Shown here in pieces: positions 9,567-17,809 of a stretch of DNA of 64,000 nt. The DNA is from Chlamydiae bacterium RIFCSPLOWO2_12_FULL_45_20. GTDB taxonomy: Bacteria; Chlamydiota; Chlamydiia; Chlamydiales; SM23-39. A model generated the notes under the pieces. It ran no database searches and was not told the origin of the DNA. It saw only the letters and a list, made by a program, of their open reading frames with translations. The stretch spans positions 1 through 64,000 of the forward strand of contig MGMD01000026.1 in assembly GCA_001796285.1 (NCBI GenBank). The letters run 5' to 3'. The number at the start of each line of letters is the position of its first letter. Position 1 is the stretch's first letter. The position numbers and the translations under genes were made by a program.

Positions 9567-10541
9567 ATGCCGCCCGCTAAAATCATGATTGTAGTCTTGA
9601 ATTGGAATGGGTATACAGATACTTTAGAGTGCCTTCATTCTCTCGATAAAATCAGCTATCCAAATTATGGCATCGTCGTCGTCGACAATGGGTCGAGTAA
9701 CGACTCTGTACAAAAAATTCGGGAGGCTTTTCCAAAAATACCTATCCTGGAAATGGACCAAAACCACGGATTTGCGGGCGGAAATAACCCAGGCATTGAG
9801 TGGGCGCTAGACCACCATGCTGAATGGGTGCTCCTTCTCAACAATGATACCGTGGTAGCCCCCGACTTTTTAGAGCATTTGATGGCTGCTGCAAAGGAGA
9901 AGCCTCTGGCTGGCGTTTTAGGAGGAAAAATCCTCAGGTACCAAACGGATGTGATCGATCATTTAGGCGGCTATTGGGACGAAAAAAAGGGGGAATTTTT
10001 CAGCGCACACACAGGCTCTCAAGACCACCCTTACTTTGAAATGGAAGCTGCCGACTATGTATGCGGAGCCTGCATGCTGATCCGAAAAGAATGCTTGGAA
10101 AGGGTGGGGTTTTTGGAACCCAGGTTTTTTCTTTTCTGGGAAGAGACAGATTTTTGCTACCGAGCTCAAAGGGCAGGATGGGAGGTATGGACAGCGCCAA
10201 AAGCAAAAATTTGGCATAAAGTTTCCTCTTCTTTTATCGGAGGCAAACCCCATATGCACTACTTTTGGTGGAGAAGCCGCCTGCTTTGGATGGCAAGAAA
10301 TTGTTCCATAGAAGAAAAAAGGGCGCTTTATCGCCAGATCATTGTGCCTCAAGCCATCAAAATGGCGCGCTATTTTTTGATTAAGTCTATCCTTTTTGTC
10401 TTTGACCGACAAGAGAAGAAAAGAGAGGAGATCCGAAGATATCGTGCAGGATGCAGGGGCATTTTTGATTACTGGAGAGGATCGTTCGGCAATTGTCCAC
10501 ATTGGCTTGTCAAAGAAACTTCGCACAATCATTCCCGCTAG
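9567..10541 (+). CDS. GT2 family glycosyltransferase (rhamnosyltransferase-like)
   Basis: A 324-residue GT-A glycosyltransferase. Family 2 motifs are clear: VVLNWNGYTDTLECL at the N terminus, VVDNGSSNDS (nucleotide binding), NHGFAGGNN, the metal-binding LLNNDT, and FFLFWEETDFCYRAQRAGW, whose acidic pair supplies the likely catalytic base. The layout matches the WbbL/RfbF rhamnosyltransferase group, and dTDP-rhamnose genes lie elsewhere in this window, so a rhamnosyl donor is plausible but unproven. The start ATG has an AGGAAAAGG upstream. It diverges from the autotransporter across a 133-bp gap containing no other recognisable feature. Confidence 0.88.
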   Translation: MPPAKIMIVVLNWNGYTDTLECLHSLDKISYPNYGIVVVDNGSSNDSVQKIREAFPKIPILEMDQNHGFAGGNNPGIEWALDHHAEWVLLLNNDTVVAPDFLEHLMAAAKEKPLAGVLGGKILRYQTDVIDHLGGYWDEKKGEFFSAHTGSQDHPYFEMEAADYVCGACMLIRKECLERVGFLEPRFFLFWEETDFCYRAQRAGWEVWTAPKAKIWHKVSSSFIGGKPHMHYFWWRSRLLWMARNCSIEEKRALYRQIIVPQAIKMARYFLIKSILFVFDRQEKKREEIRRYRAGCRGIFDYWRGSFGNCPHWLVKETSHNHSR

Positions 10542-10619
10542 AATTTTTTCGTATAGATCCACAGTCTCTTATTGAAAAACCAGACGCCTTCAGTGTATAA
10601 CTGTCTTAGGGTGCAGAAA

Positions 10620-11540
10620 ATGATGAAAAAGGTCTTTCGTAGAATAGACCTCTTGCAGAACTTGAGTTATGCAAGAGGTCTAATATTGGGATCCGTTTTG
10701 CTTTTGATCATGGGTGGATGCACGAGTGATTCGGCGATTGTCAACAACATCGATGAAAAAGAAGCGAATGAAATTGTTGTTTTTCTCGCATCCAAAGGAA
10801 TCCCGGCAATGAAAGTGCAAGCCACTGTATCTGGTGCAGCAGCAGCAGGCACTTCCGTTGCCATGTACAACATCCAGGTAGCAGAAGATCAATCCACCGA
10901 AGCTATGGCTCTTTTGAACCAATACGGGTTGCCCAGAAGATATGGGACGAACCTTCTGACCCTCTTTGCTAAAGGGGGACTCGTCTCTTCAGATCGCGAA
11001 GAGGAAATTCGCTACCAGGCAGGCCTAGCCGAGGAGCTCCAAAATACGATCCTCAAAATGGACGGCGTACTCGATGCTGACGTCCAGATCTCTTTTCCTC
11101 CAACAGAATCGCTTTCTCCCGGTGAAACAAAACCCAAAATCACAGCAGCAGTGTATGTCAAACACCAAGGCATTATGGATGACCCAAACTCCCATATGGA
11201 AGTGAAAATTAAACGCCTCATGGCTGGCAGCGTCAACGGACTCAAATTTGAAGACGTCACAGTGATTTCTGATCGAGCCATTTTGGCAGACATCCAATTA
11301 ACGCCAGGAAAAGAGCTCATTGGAGCGAAATCCATGCAGCAAACTTATGTAAAAATTTGGGGCGTAACCTTAACAAAGGGCTCTTTAGCCCGCTTTCGGT
11401 TTATTTTTTTCGCGCTCATTCTCATCATTCTTTTAATCCTCGGTTTAGTGGGGTGGGTGGTCTATAAGTTTTATCCTCTTATGCGAATGAAGAAAAAAGA
11501 AGGCCTCGAATCAGAAATCCCTCCGCCACCAGGATCCTAA
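10620..11540 (+). CDS. sctJ: Type III secretion inner-membrane ring lipoprotein SctJ
   Basis: SctJ (YscJ/CdsJ family) builds the inner-membrane ring of the injectisome. The lipoprotein signal ends in LLLIMGGC. The periplasmic ring-building motif follows with the typical start NEIVVFLASKGIPAMKV, then the second RBM (EELQNTILKMDGVLDADVQISFPP). A C-terminal membrane helix (FIFFALILIILLILGLVGWVVY) and a short cytoplasmic tail finish the protein. I start at ATG 10620, with AGGG 8 bases upstream, rather than the upstream TTG at 10572. The signal peptide is unusually long because a 13-bp-arm palindrome (10645-10682) sits inside it. The gene opens the cluster sctJ-CT560-like-sctL-sctR-sctS-sctT. Confidence 0.93.
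   Translation: MMKKVFRRIDLLQNLSYARGLILGSVLLLIMGGCTSDSAIVNNIDEKEANEIVVFLASKGIPAMKVQATVSGAAAAGTSVAMYNIQVAEDQSTEAMALLNQYGLPRRYGTNLLTLFAKGGLVSSDREEEIRYQAGLAEELQNTILKMDGVLDADVQISFPPTESLSPGETKPKITAAVYVKHQGIMDDPNSHMEVKIKRLMAGSVNGLKFEDVTVISDRAILADIQLTPGKELIGAKSMQQTYVKIWGVTLTKGSLARFRFIFFALILIILLILGLVGWVVYKFYPLMRMKKKEGLESEIPPPPGS
10645..10682. repeat. Perfect 13-bp-arm palindrome inside sctJ
   Basis: TAGACCTCTTGCA (10645-10657) and TGCAAGAGGTCTA (10670-10682) are exact inverted repeats around a 12-base loop. The element is translated in frame within the sctJ signal peptide, contributing about IDLLQNLSYARGL. Without it the leader would read MMKKVFRR followed directly by LGSVLLLIMGGC, a normal lipoprotein signal. 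This resembles the in-frame palindromic elements known from Rickettsia. Confidence 0.8.
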
Positions 11541-11543
11541 AAT

Positions 11544-12398
11544 TTGGGTACGTCCAATAGCGCTCGAAAAGAACTTGTACTCAAGGCGATTTTGAGTAAG
11601 TTAACGCCGGAAAGAAGACAAGAGCTGGAACGTTATCTTCCCGAAGAAAAAAGACTCGCCTTAGACAATCTTCCATCCCCGCTGTTGCCTCCCAATTTTG
11701 ATGAGATCAACCTAAGCAGCATCTTAGAAAAAGTACACTGGTCTTGGTTTTTACCCACTTTAAAGAGCTATTCTGTCATGGAACAAAAGCTGTTTGTGTC
11801 CTCCTTAAACCCATATGCCGGTAAAAATTTAGCAAGAACTTTGACCCTTTCCCTAAATGGCCGAGATCTCACGGAAGTCGCAAGAAGCTATTTAAGAAAA
11901 TTGCTTCTCGACAGCCTGTTAGGACCCGAAATGAGCATCTTGCCTATTTCCTGTCTTCCCGCCTCCTCTCTAGATCCGCTTTTGTATGTGACAAAAAAAG
12001 AGCTGACAGAACTGATCGACCATCTCTCCATCCAGGACCTCGCAGTAGAACTTCGACAAATTGTAGAGACAAAAATGCTGAAAAAAATTTACATTTTTCT
12101 AACAGACGAAGAGAAAAAACTGCTCAAACTGGCTAGCGGAACGAAAGATTCCTTTACTCTAGGAAAACTAGGACTGGACAGATGGGATGGTTCCGAAGAA
12201 TCCCTCCGTCTGCTGCTCCATCGACGAGGCCTGCAAAGATTGGGCGTTGGCTTGTCAGGACAGCACCCCGATTTTATTTGGTATATTTGCCACCAATTGG
12301 ATATAGGCAGAGGAACAGCTCTTAACAAGGCATGCACCAAAGAGCCCATTCCAAACATCACTCCAGTTGTGTTTAAACAGATAGAAGAACTGTTATGA
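11544..12398 (+). CDS. CT560-like T3SS-cluster protein (SctK position)
   Basis: A 284-residue soluble, mostly helical protein with no signal peptide or membrane segment. It sits exactly where chlamydiae carry the CT560 gene, between sctJ and sctL, and where other T3SS operons carry sctK, the small partner of the cytoplasmic sorting platform. The sequence is Leu- and charge-rich (ILSKLTPERRQELERYLPEE near the start, IYIFLTDEEKKLLKLASG near 190) and has no catalytic motif. A role as sorting-platform subunit is inferred from position, not from sequence. The start is TTG at 11544, three bases after sctJ ends. The stop overlaps sctL by 4 bp. Confidence 0.75.
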   Translation: MGTSNSARKELVLKAILSKLTPERRQELERYLPEEKRLALDNLPSPLLPPNFDEINLSSILEKVHWSWFLPTLKSYSVMEQKLFVSSLNPYAGKNLARTLTLSLNGRDLTEVARSYLRKLLLDSLLGPEMSILPISCLPASSLDPLLYVTKKELTELIDHLSIQDLAVELRQIVETKMLKKIYIFLTDEEKKLLKLASGTKDSFTLGKLGLDRWDGSEESLRLLLHRRGLQRLGVGLSGQHPDFIWYICHQLDIGRGTALNKACTKEPIPNITPVVFKQIEELL

Positions 12399-13021
12399 AA
12401 AAATTCTTTTCCCTGATCCAAGGCGCTGAAGTCCGATTGAAACCAGGGCAAATTAGCATTCCAGAAAGTGAATTTGCCACCTTGATGGACGCTAATGAAA
12501 TCTTAAAAACTGTCAAGGCGGAAGCCGTAGTTTACAAAAAGGAAATGTCTCTCGAAGCTGAAAAAATCAAAGAAGAGGCGTTTAAAGAGGGATTTCAGGA
12601 AGGGTTAACCTCTCTCAATAAGCACCTTTTCGCTCTCGATAAAGAACTCAAAAATCTAAGACAAGACATTCAAAATAAAATCCTTCCCCTGGCTTTAAAA
12701 GCAGCAAGAAAAATCATGGGAGAAGAACTAAAAACGCATCCGGATCGCATTGCCGACATCGTACTCACCTCCTTAAAACCGGTCACACAGCACCGACGGA
12801 TCGTGATTTACGTTAATAAAAACGATCTTCCAGTCATTGAGGAAAATAAAGGGAAAATAAAAAAACTTTTCGAAAACTTAGAGAACTTATCTATCCAAGA
12901 AAGAGATGATATTGAACCAGGGGGTTGCATGATAGAAACCGAAGCAGGTATCATCAATGCTCAACTGGAAAATCAGTGGCGTGCACTAGAGTCAGCGTTT
13001 GAAGCGTTTATGAAAAAGTAG
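12395..13021 (+). CDS. sctL: Type III secretion stator protein SctL
   Basis: A 208-residue member of the YscL/FliH family, which links the secretion ATPase SctN to the sorting platform. The N-terminal 50 residues are extended. A Glu/Lys-rich coiled coil covers about 45-95 (EAEKIKEEAFKEGFQEGL). The C-terminal domain, related to V-type ATPase stator subunits, contains LPLALKAARKIMGEEL and the conserved turn IEPGGCMIETEAGIINAQLE. The start ATG overlaps the preceding stop by 4 bp (ATGA). Neighbours on both sides are T3SS genes in the usual chlamydial order. Confidence 0.9.
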   Translation: MKKFFSLIQGAEVRLKPGQISIPESEFATLMDANEILKTVKAEAVVYKKEMSLEAEKIKEEAFKEGFQEGLTSLNKHLFALDKELKNLRQDIQNKILPLALKAARKIMGEELKTHPDRIADIVLTSLKPVTQHRRIVIYVNKNDLPVIEENKGKIKKLFENLENLSIQERDDIEPGGCMIETEAGIINAQLENQWRALESAFEAFMKK

Positions 13022-13032
13022 TTATACCAAAT

Positions 13033-13827
13033 ATGTGGAAACTCATTTTTGCTTTCTTTCTTTTGGTTGGATCGCCCACGATCGCCCAAGCGGGGCCTAT
13101 TCCTGTGGCTCAAGGACAGCCTGGCCTCACTGCTGCTCCTAATGGAGAACTTCCAGCCAGCAACAACCCGACAATGGTCACGAAACTTGCCGTCCTTGCC
13201 GGACTTGCTCTTTTACCATTTGCCATCATGCTGCTCACCTCTTTTATGAAAATCGTCATTGTGCTCTCCCTTCTTCGAAATGCCCTCGGCATCCAGCAGA
13301 CGCCGCCGAACCAAGTACTCAATGGGATCGCGCTTTTAATCACAATGTACATCATGTTTCCTACGGGACTTGCAATGTATAAGGCAGCTGAAAGAGAATT
13401 TAAAAACCCACCTACTGCCGTGCTTTCAGATCAGTCCGCTGTTTTTGTCATCGATGTCATCGACAAGGCAAAAGAACCCTTAAGGCAATTTTTGGTCAAC
13501 AACACCTCACCTAAACACATAAACAGCTTCTATGCCCTTGCCTATAGGATTTTCCCGGAGCCTTTTAAGCAGTCTCTCAAATCACAAGATTTTATCGTAA
13601 TTATTCCCTCTTTTATCACGAGCCAATTAAAAACTGCTTTTGAAATTGGAGTACTCATTTATCTCCCATTTTTTGTCATTGACCTCGTCGTCTCGAACAT
13701 TCTCCTTGCGATGGGTATGATGATGCTTTCCCCTCTCACCATCGCCCTTCCTATTAAACTTCTTTTACTGGTGATGATTGATGGATGGACAATATTGATA
13801 CAGGGCTTAGCCCTCTCATTTAGGTAG
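13033..13827 (+). CDS. sctR: Type III secretion export-gate protein SctR
   Basis: A 264-residue FliP/YscR family protein, a core subunit of the SctRST export gate. It begins with a cleavable-looking signal peptide (MWKLIFAFFLLVGSPTIAQAG), followed by a loop and four hydrophobic segments. The family signature LTSFMKIVIVLSLLRNALGIQQTPPN (shown in two parts, residues about 73-98) is intact, as is PSFITSQLKTAFEIGVLIYL and the C-terminal MMMLSPLTIALPIKLLL. The length fits FliP/SctR proteins. It starts 11 bp after sctL and is 3 bp from sctS. Confidence 0.95.
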   Translation: MWKLIFAFFLLVGSPTIAQAGPIPVAQGQPGLTAAPNGELPASNNPTMVTKLAVLAGLALLPFAIMLLTSFMKIVIVLSLLRNALGIQQTPPNQVLNGIALLITMYIMFPTGLAMYKAAEREFKNPPTAVLSDQSAVFVIDVIDKAKEPLRQFLVNNTSPKHINSFYALAYRIFPEPFKQSLKSQDFIVIIPSFITSQLKTAFEIGVLIYLPFFVIDLVVSNILLAMGMMMLSPLTIALPIKLLLLVMIDGWTILIQGLALSFR

Positions 13828-13830
13828 CCG

Positions 13831-14103
13831 ATGTTTGCCAATGAAATTTACGCATTTACCTACCAAGCGCTGATCCTGATTCTCCTCCTCTCCGGACCGC
13901 CGATTATCATCAGCACAGTTTTGGGTCTCATTGTTGCGATCTTTCAAGCCGCTACGCAAATCCAAGAACAGACGCTTTCTTTCACAGTCAAGCTGTTTGC
14001 TGTAATTTTCACCATCATCTTTCTTGGCGGGTGGTTAGGGGCCACTCTTTTGCAATTTACCAACATCATCTTCAGCACAATTTCGAAATCTGGCGCAGGA
14101 TGA
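13831..14103 (+). CDS. sctS: Type III secretion export-gate protein SctS
   Basis: A 90-residue FliQ/YscS family protein with two membrane hairpin helices. Family motifs are LILLLSGPPIIISTVLGL and VAIFQAATQIQEQTLSF. Together with SctR and SctT it forms the helical export gate of the injectisome. Start ATG is 3 bp after the sctR stop. Its own stop overlaps the sctT start (ATGATG), so the three gate genes are translationally coupled. Confidence 0.95.
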   Translation: MFANEIYAFTYQALILILLLSGPPIIISTVLGLIVAIFQAATQIQEQTLSFTVKLFAVIFTIIFLGGWLGATLLQFTNIIFSTISKSGAG

Positions 14104-14963
14104 TGCCTATTGGAACAGACGATTATCTCTCACTGATTCTATCTCTTTCCCAGTTAGAGCCTTCTACGGTTCTTTCCATTTTTCTCCTCACGCTGGCCCG
14201 CCTACTTCCTATTGTCTCTATAGCCCCTTTTTTAGGAGCAACCAACATGCCTAGAGTCATTCGGATGATGTTTGGGATTGCTCTAGTTGCGATTTTTTTG
14301 CCCCAAAACTTAATGCAGGCTCAAGGACAGCTTCCCTATAACCTCACATTTATCTTGTATATGGTCAAAGAACTCGTGATCGGCTTTGTCCTAGGTTTTC
14401 TCGCAGCGATTCCTTTTTACATCGCACAAATGTCTGGAGGTTTGATCGACCACCAACGCGGATCCGCATCGCTCCAAGTTACAGATCCGACAACCAAGAC
14501 GCAAACGGGTCCCATCGGAATTTTGTACAATTATGTACTGATCGCCCTTTTTTTCGGCTTAAATGGTCCCTTTCTTTTTTTCAATGGCATTGCAAGCTCT
14601 TATGAACTCATTCCTGTCGATGGACTTCTCAACATCCAGTTCTTTACCGAAAATGTTCCCTTTTGGAACCAGATTGTAAACCTCTTTCAACTGATGATGA
14701 GCTTATCCATACAGTTAGCAGCACCAGCCCTCATTGGAATTTTACTAACAGATATGTTTCTAGGCATTGCCAATCGCCTTGCTCCTCAAGTGCAGATCGT
14801 CTTTTTAGGGATTTCTCTGAAATCCTGGGTGGGTATTGCAATGCTTGCCGCGGCATGGGTGCTGATTTTAAAAGTTTTAGGCAAAGAATCTATCCGATGG
14901 ATGGAAACTCTTGTCGAAATGATTCGGCGCTCTGGTTTGTTGTATGGACCGGGAGCTTCTTGA
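14100..14963 (+). CDS. sctT: Type III secretion export-gate protein SctT
   Basis: A 287-residue FliR/YscT family membrane protein of about 8 hydrophobic segments. Motifs include LARLLPIVSIAPFLGATNMPRVIR (residues about 27-50), the MVKELVIGFVLGFLAAIPFY segment, and the GGLIDHQRGSASLQVTDPTT region (about 115-135) typical of the family. I place the start at the ATG overlapping the sctS stop (14100, or the adjacent ATG at 14103). A longer frame from 14031 would lie within sctS. The stop overlaps the aroB start in a TGATG junction, tying T3SS translation to shikimate-pathway genes. Confidence 0.93.
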   Translation: MMPIGTDDYLSLILSLSQLEPSTVLSIFLLTLARLLPIVSIAPFLGATNMPRVIRMMFGIALVAIFLPQNLMQAQGQLPYNLTFILYMVKELVIGFVLGFLAAIPFYIAQMSGGLIDHQRGSASLQVTDPTTKTQTGPIGILYNYVLIALFFGLNGPFLFFNGIASSYELIPVDGLLNIQFFTENVPFWNQIVNLFQLMMSLSIQLAAPALIGILLTDMFLGIANRLAPQVQIVFLGISLKSWVGIAMLAAAWVLILKVLGKESIRWMETLVEMIRRSGLLYGPGAS

Positions 14964-16015
14964 TGAAACAAATCTTGTTAAAACCCCTCATTACCCCTCC
15001 TAAAACAGATATTTTCTTTGGTCTACACGCTCTTTTGGAGAGCTGCTCGACAAAGCAAGGCGTCATATTAGTAGATAGCGCTATTACCCACTCACATGGA
15101 AAAGCAATCCAAAAGCAGCTTCACTACGAGCTCATTGAGGTGCCGAGCGGAGAAAAAAACAAAACGCGGAAAGTGAAAGAGACGCTAGAAGATGAGTTGA
15201 GCAAACGCAAAATGGGCCGAGATTCCACTATCGTAGCGATGGGAGGTGGGGTAACAACGGATCTTGTCGGATTTATGGCGTCCACCTATCTCCGTGGACT
15301 TCCTCTTGTGCTGCTACCCACTACGCTTTTAGCGATGGTCGATGCGGCTATTGGAGGCAAAACGGGTGTAGACACACCTTTTGGCAAAAATCTTATCGGC
15401 TCATTTTATCTCCCTAAAGCAATTTTCATTGAAATAGATTTTCTCAAAACACTTCCTGAAAAAGAGATGAAAAATGGCCTCAGCGAAATATTAAAATATG
15501 GGCTCATCCAAAAGAGCTCGATTTGGAAAACTTGTCAAGGGAACTGGCAGCAAGAAATCTCTTCTTTGATTGAGCAGTCGATCCAATGCAAGGTGGACAT
15601 TGTTCAAAAAGATTATGAAGAAAAAGGGGGTCTCCGCCGGATTCTGAATTTTGGGCACACAGTGGGCCATGCACTTGAGCTGATTTCCCACTACCAAATG
15701 GGACATGGAGAAGCCGTAGCATTGGGTTGCATGGCAGAAAGCTTTTTGAGCCATCTCCTAGGCTATCTTCCCGAAGAGTCCCTCCACGAAATTTTAATAT
15801 TGTACCAAAAGTTAGGCTATGCTTTTAAAGAGTTAGATACACCTGCTTTTCTTCAGGCTCTACAAATGGACAAAAAAACAAAAAATGGCGTGCCGCGCTT
15901 TGTCATGATCGATGCGATTGGCCATGCCGTGCCCTTTGATGGAGAGTATTGTCGCACAGCTGCTGTCAAGGATCTGGAAGAGCTCACCCAGTGGATGCAA
16001 CATGGTCAGCGTTAA
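14963..16015 (+). CDS. aroB: 3-dehydroquinate synthase
   Basis: AroB converts DAHP to 3-dehydroquinate using NAD and a divalent metal. The 350-residue protein shows the NAD-binding VPSGEKNKTRKVKETLEDEL region, AMGGGVTTDLVGFMASTYLRG (about 95-115), PTTLLAMVDAAIGGKTGV, the metal ligands in GLSEILKYGLI (Glu), RRILNFGHTVGHALE (His) and GHGEAVALG (His). The start at 14963 gives the standard N terminus; the frame continues upstream to 14663 only because it overlaps sctT. It overlaps sctT by one base and aroA by 14 bp, forming the order aroB-aroA-aroK-aroC. Confidence 0.95.
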   Translation: MKQILLKPLITPPKTDIFFGLHALLESCSTKQGVILVDSAITHSHGKAIQKQLHYELIEVPSGEKNKTRKVKETLEDELSKRKMGRDSTIVAMGGGVTTDLVGFMASTYLRGLPLVLLPTTLLAMVDAAIGGKTGVDTPFGKNLIGSFYLPKAIFIEIDFLKTLPEKEMKNGLSEILKYGLIQKSSIWKTCQGNWQQEISSLIEQSIQCKVDIVQKDYEEKGGLRRILNFGHTVGHALELISHYQMGHGEAVALGCMAESFLSHLLGYLPEESLHEILILYQKLGYAFKELDTPAFLQALQMDKKTKNGVPRFVMIDAIGHAVPFDGEYCRTAAVKDLEELTQWMQHGQR

Positions 16016-17270
16016 AGTTCTTCCTGGGAAATTACAGGGGACCATTCAGATTCCACCTTCGAAATCGCACACGCTCCGCTCGATTCTCTTTGCTTTTTTA
16101 GCTAAGGGGAAAAGCCGTATAGAAAATCCTCTTCCTTCTCCAGACACCATGGCTATGATCGATGCGACAAGACACTTGGGAGCAAAAATCGACATGGAAG
16201 AGGGGGCTCTGATCATCGATGGAGTATCAGGTAGGCCTCATCCAGCAGAGGATGTCATTCAATGCGGCAATTCGGGACAAGTGCTCCGCTTTGTCGGAGC
16301 CATCTCAGCGCTTTCCGAGTCCTATACGGTTTTAACAGGCGACCCATCGATTCGCCATAACCGTCCTGTCTTGCCTCTTATCGATGGCCTCACGCAGCTC
16401 GGAGCCTTTGCGACATCGACAAGGTTGGATGGATACGCCCCTCTTTTGATTAAAGGTCCGATTAGAGGGGGAAAAGCAAAAATAGCGGGATTTGATTCTC
16501 AGCCCATCTCTGGGCTTCTTATGCTTGGAGCTTTTCATGCGCTGGAGCTTGAAGTGACAAACCCAGGGGAGCAGCCCTGGGTTGCGCTAACTCTCGATTG
16601 GTTTAAACGACTGAATATCCCTTATGAAAACCACCATTTCGAGCGCTATAAGATGAAGGGGGGGGCAAAAATTGATGGTTTTCATTACCGAGTCCCGGGG
16701 GATTTAAGTTCTGCGGCATTTTCTTTAGCCGCAGCGGTTCTTTCCGGCTCAGAGCTCATCTTGGAGAACATCGATCTTCAAGACGTACAAGGAGACAAAA
16801 AAATCATCCCGACTTTGGAGTCTATGGGGGCCTTATTTGAAATGGATGGGACAAGACTCCACGTGAAAAAAAGTGCGCATCTCAAAGGCATTACAATCGA
16901 TGTCAACGATTTTATCGATGCGCTGCCTATTCTGGCGGTGATTGGCTGTTTTGCTGAAGGGACTACGGAGATTGTCAATGCAAAAATTGCGAGAAATAAA
17001 GAATCGGACCGTATCGCATGCATTGCTAAGGAATTAAAGAAGATGGGAGCAAACATTGAGGAAAAACCGGACGGTCTTCTGATTCGAAAATCGAGACTGC
17101 AGGGGGTTGGGGATTTAGAAGCGCACCACGACCACCGTCTGGCTATGGCTTTAATAGTCGCTGCAATGAATGCCGAAGGCGAAAGCGTTATCCACGGGGT
17201 GCGCTGCATCGCCAAAAGCTACCCAAGTTTTTTTGAAGACTTTGTGAACATCGGCGCCAAAATCTCATGA
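16002..17270 (+). CDS. aroA: 5-enolpyruvylshikimate-3-phosphate synthase
   Basis: AroA (EPSPS) joins PEP to shikimate-3-phosphate. The 422-residue sequence has the substrate-binding IPPSKSHTLRSILFAF near residue 20, CGNSGQVLRFVGA near 90, GDPSIRHNRPV near 115, PGDLSSAAFSLAAA near 230, and KESDRI plus DHRLAMAL toward the C terminus. The domain order is the usual two inside-out alpha/beta domains. ATG 16002 lies within the end of aroB, and the longer upstream frame is an overlap artefact. The stop overlaps aroK by 4 bp. Confidence 0.95.
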   Translation: MVSVKVLPGKLQGTIQIPPSKSHTLRSILFAFLAKGKSRIENPLPSPDTMAMIDATRHLGAKIDMEEGALIIDGVSGRPHPAEDVIQCGNSGQVLRFVGAISALSESYTVLTGDPSIRHNRPVLPLIDGLTQLGAFATSTRLDGYAPLLIKGPIRGGKAKIAGFDSQPISGLLMLGAFHALELEVTNPGEQPWVALTLDWFKRLNIPYENHHFERYKMKGGAKIDGFHYRVPGDLSSAAFSLAAAVLSGSELILENIDLQDVQGDKKIIPTLESMGALFEMDGTRLHVKKSAHLKGITIDVNDFIDALPILAVIGCFAEGTTEIVNAKIARNKESDRIACIAKELKKMGANIEEKPDGLLIRKSRLQGVGDLEAHHDHRLAMALIVAAMNAEGESVIHGVRCIAKSYPSFFEDFVNIGAKIS

Positions 17271-17809
17271 ACCTCATTTTGTTTGGTTATAGTGGCTCAG
17301 GGAAAACGCACTTCGGGAGAATGCTAGCCCAAAACATGCGCCGCACATTTCTTGATACCGACGATCTGCTGCTCGATTTGTACAAAAAAGAATATGGAGA
17401 AGAGAAAACAATCCGCGAAATGTATCAAGCATTGGGAAAGGAAAGATTTAGAGAGTTAGAGAGTCGGGCACTTCATGGACTCGAAAAGGGAAAAAATCTC
17501 ATTATTGCGCTTGGAGGGGGAACCATATTGAAACCAAGCAATGTGCAATTTCTCCAATCGATTGGCGCGATGGTTTTTCTCAAAACTTCTCCCCAAACAC
17601 TAAAAAAGCGAATTTTTGCCAAAGGCATTCCCTCTTTTCTTGATCCCCTAGACCCTGAGGGGTCTTTTGATCAAGTCCTAAAAGAAAGGGATCCGATCTA
17701 TCGTTCTATTCCAGCCCGTGTTGTGGATACGGATATTTTAGATGAAGCTGGCGTATTAGCGGCTTTACGTTCTATATTGCTATTAGAGGAACCCCCCAAT
17801 GGCTTCTAA
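17267..17809 (+). CDS. aroK: Shikimate kinase
   Basis: A 180-residue P-loop kinase that phosphorylates shikimate. Walker A is [12 protein letters not shown] at the N terminus, the shikimate-binding DTDD motif is [10 protein letters not shown] (about 34), and [11 protein letters not shown] (about 80) is the conserved Gly-rich substrate loop. The length is normal for AroK/AroL. It overlaps aroA by 4 bp and aroC by 11 bp, so all four shikimate genes are probably on one transcript. The aroD/aroE functions are not in this window. Confidence 0.93.
   Translation: MNLILFGYSGSGKTHFGRMLAQNMRRTFLDTDDLLLDLYKKEYGEEKTIREMYQALGKERFRELESRALHGLEKGKNLIIALGGGTILKPSNVQFLQSIGAMVFLKTSPQTLKKRIFAKGIPSFLDPLDPEGSFDQVLKERDPIYRSIPARVVDTDILDEAGVLAALRSILLLEEPPNGF

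Noticed and set aside
14663-14962. Extended N terminus for aroB
   Set aside because: The 100 extra residues overlap sctT and have no AroB similarity; ATG 14963 fits the family.
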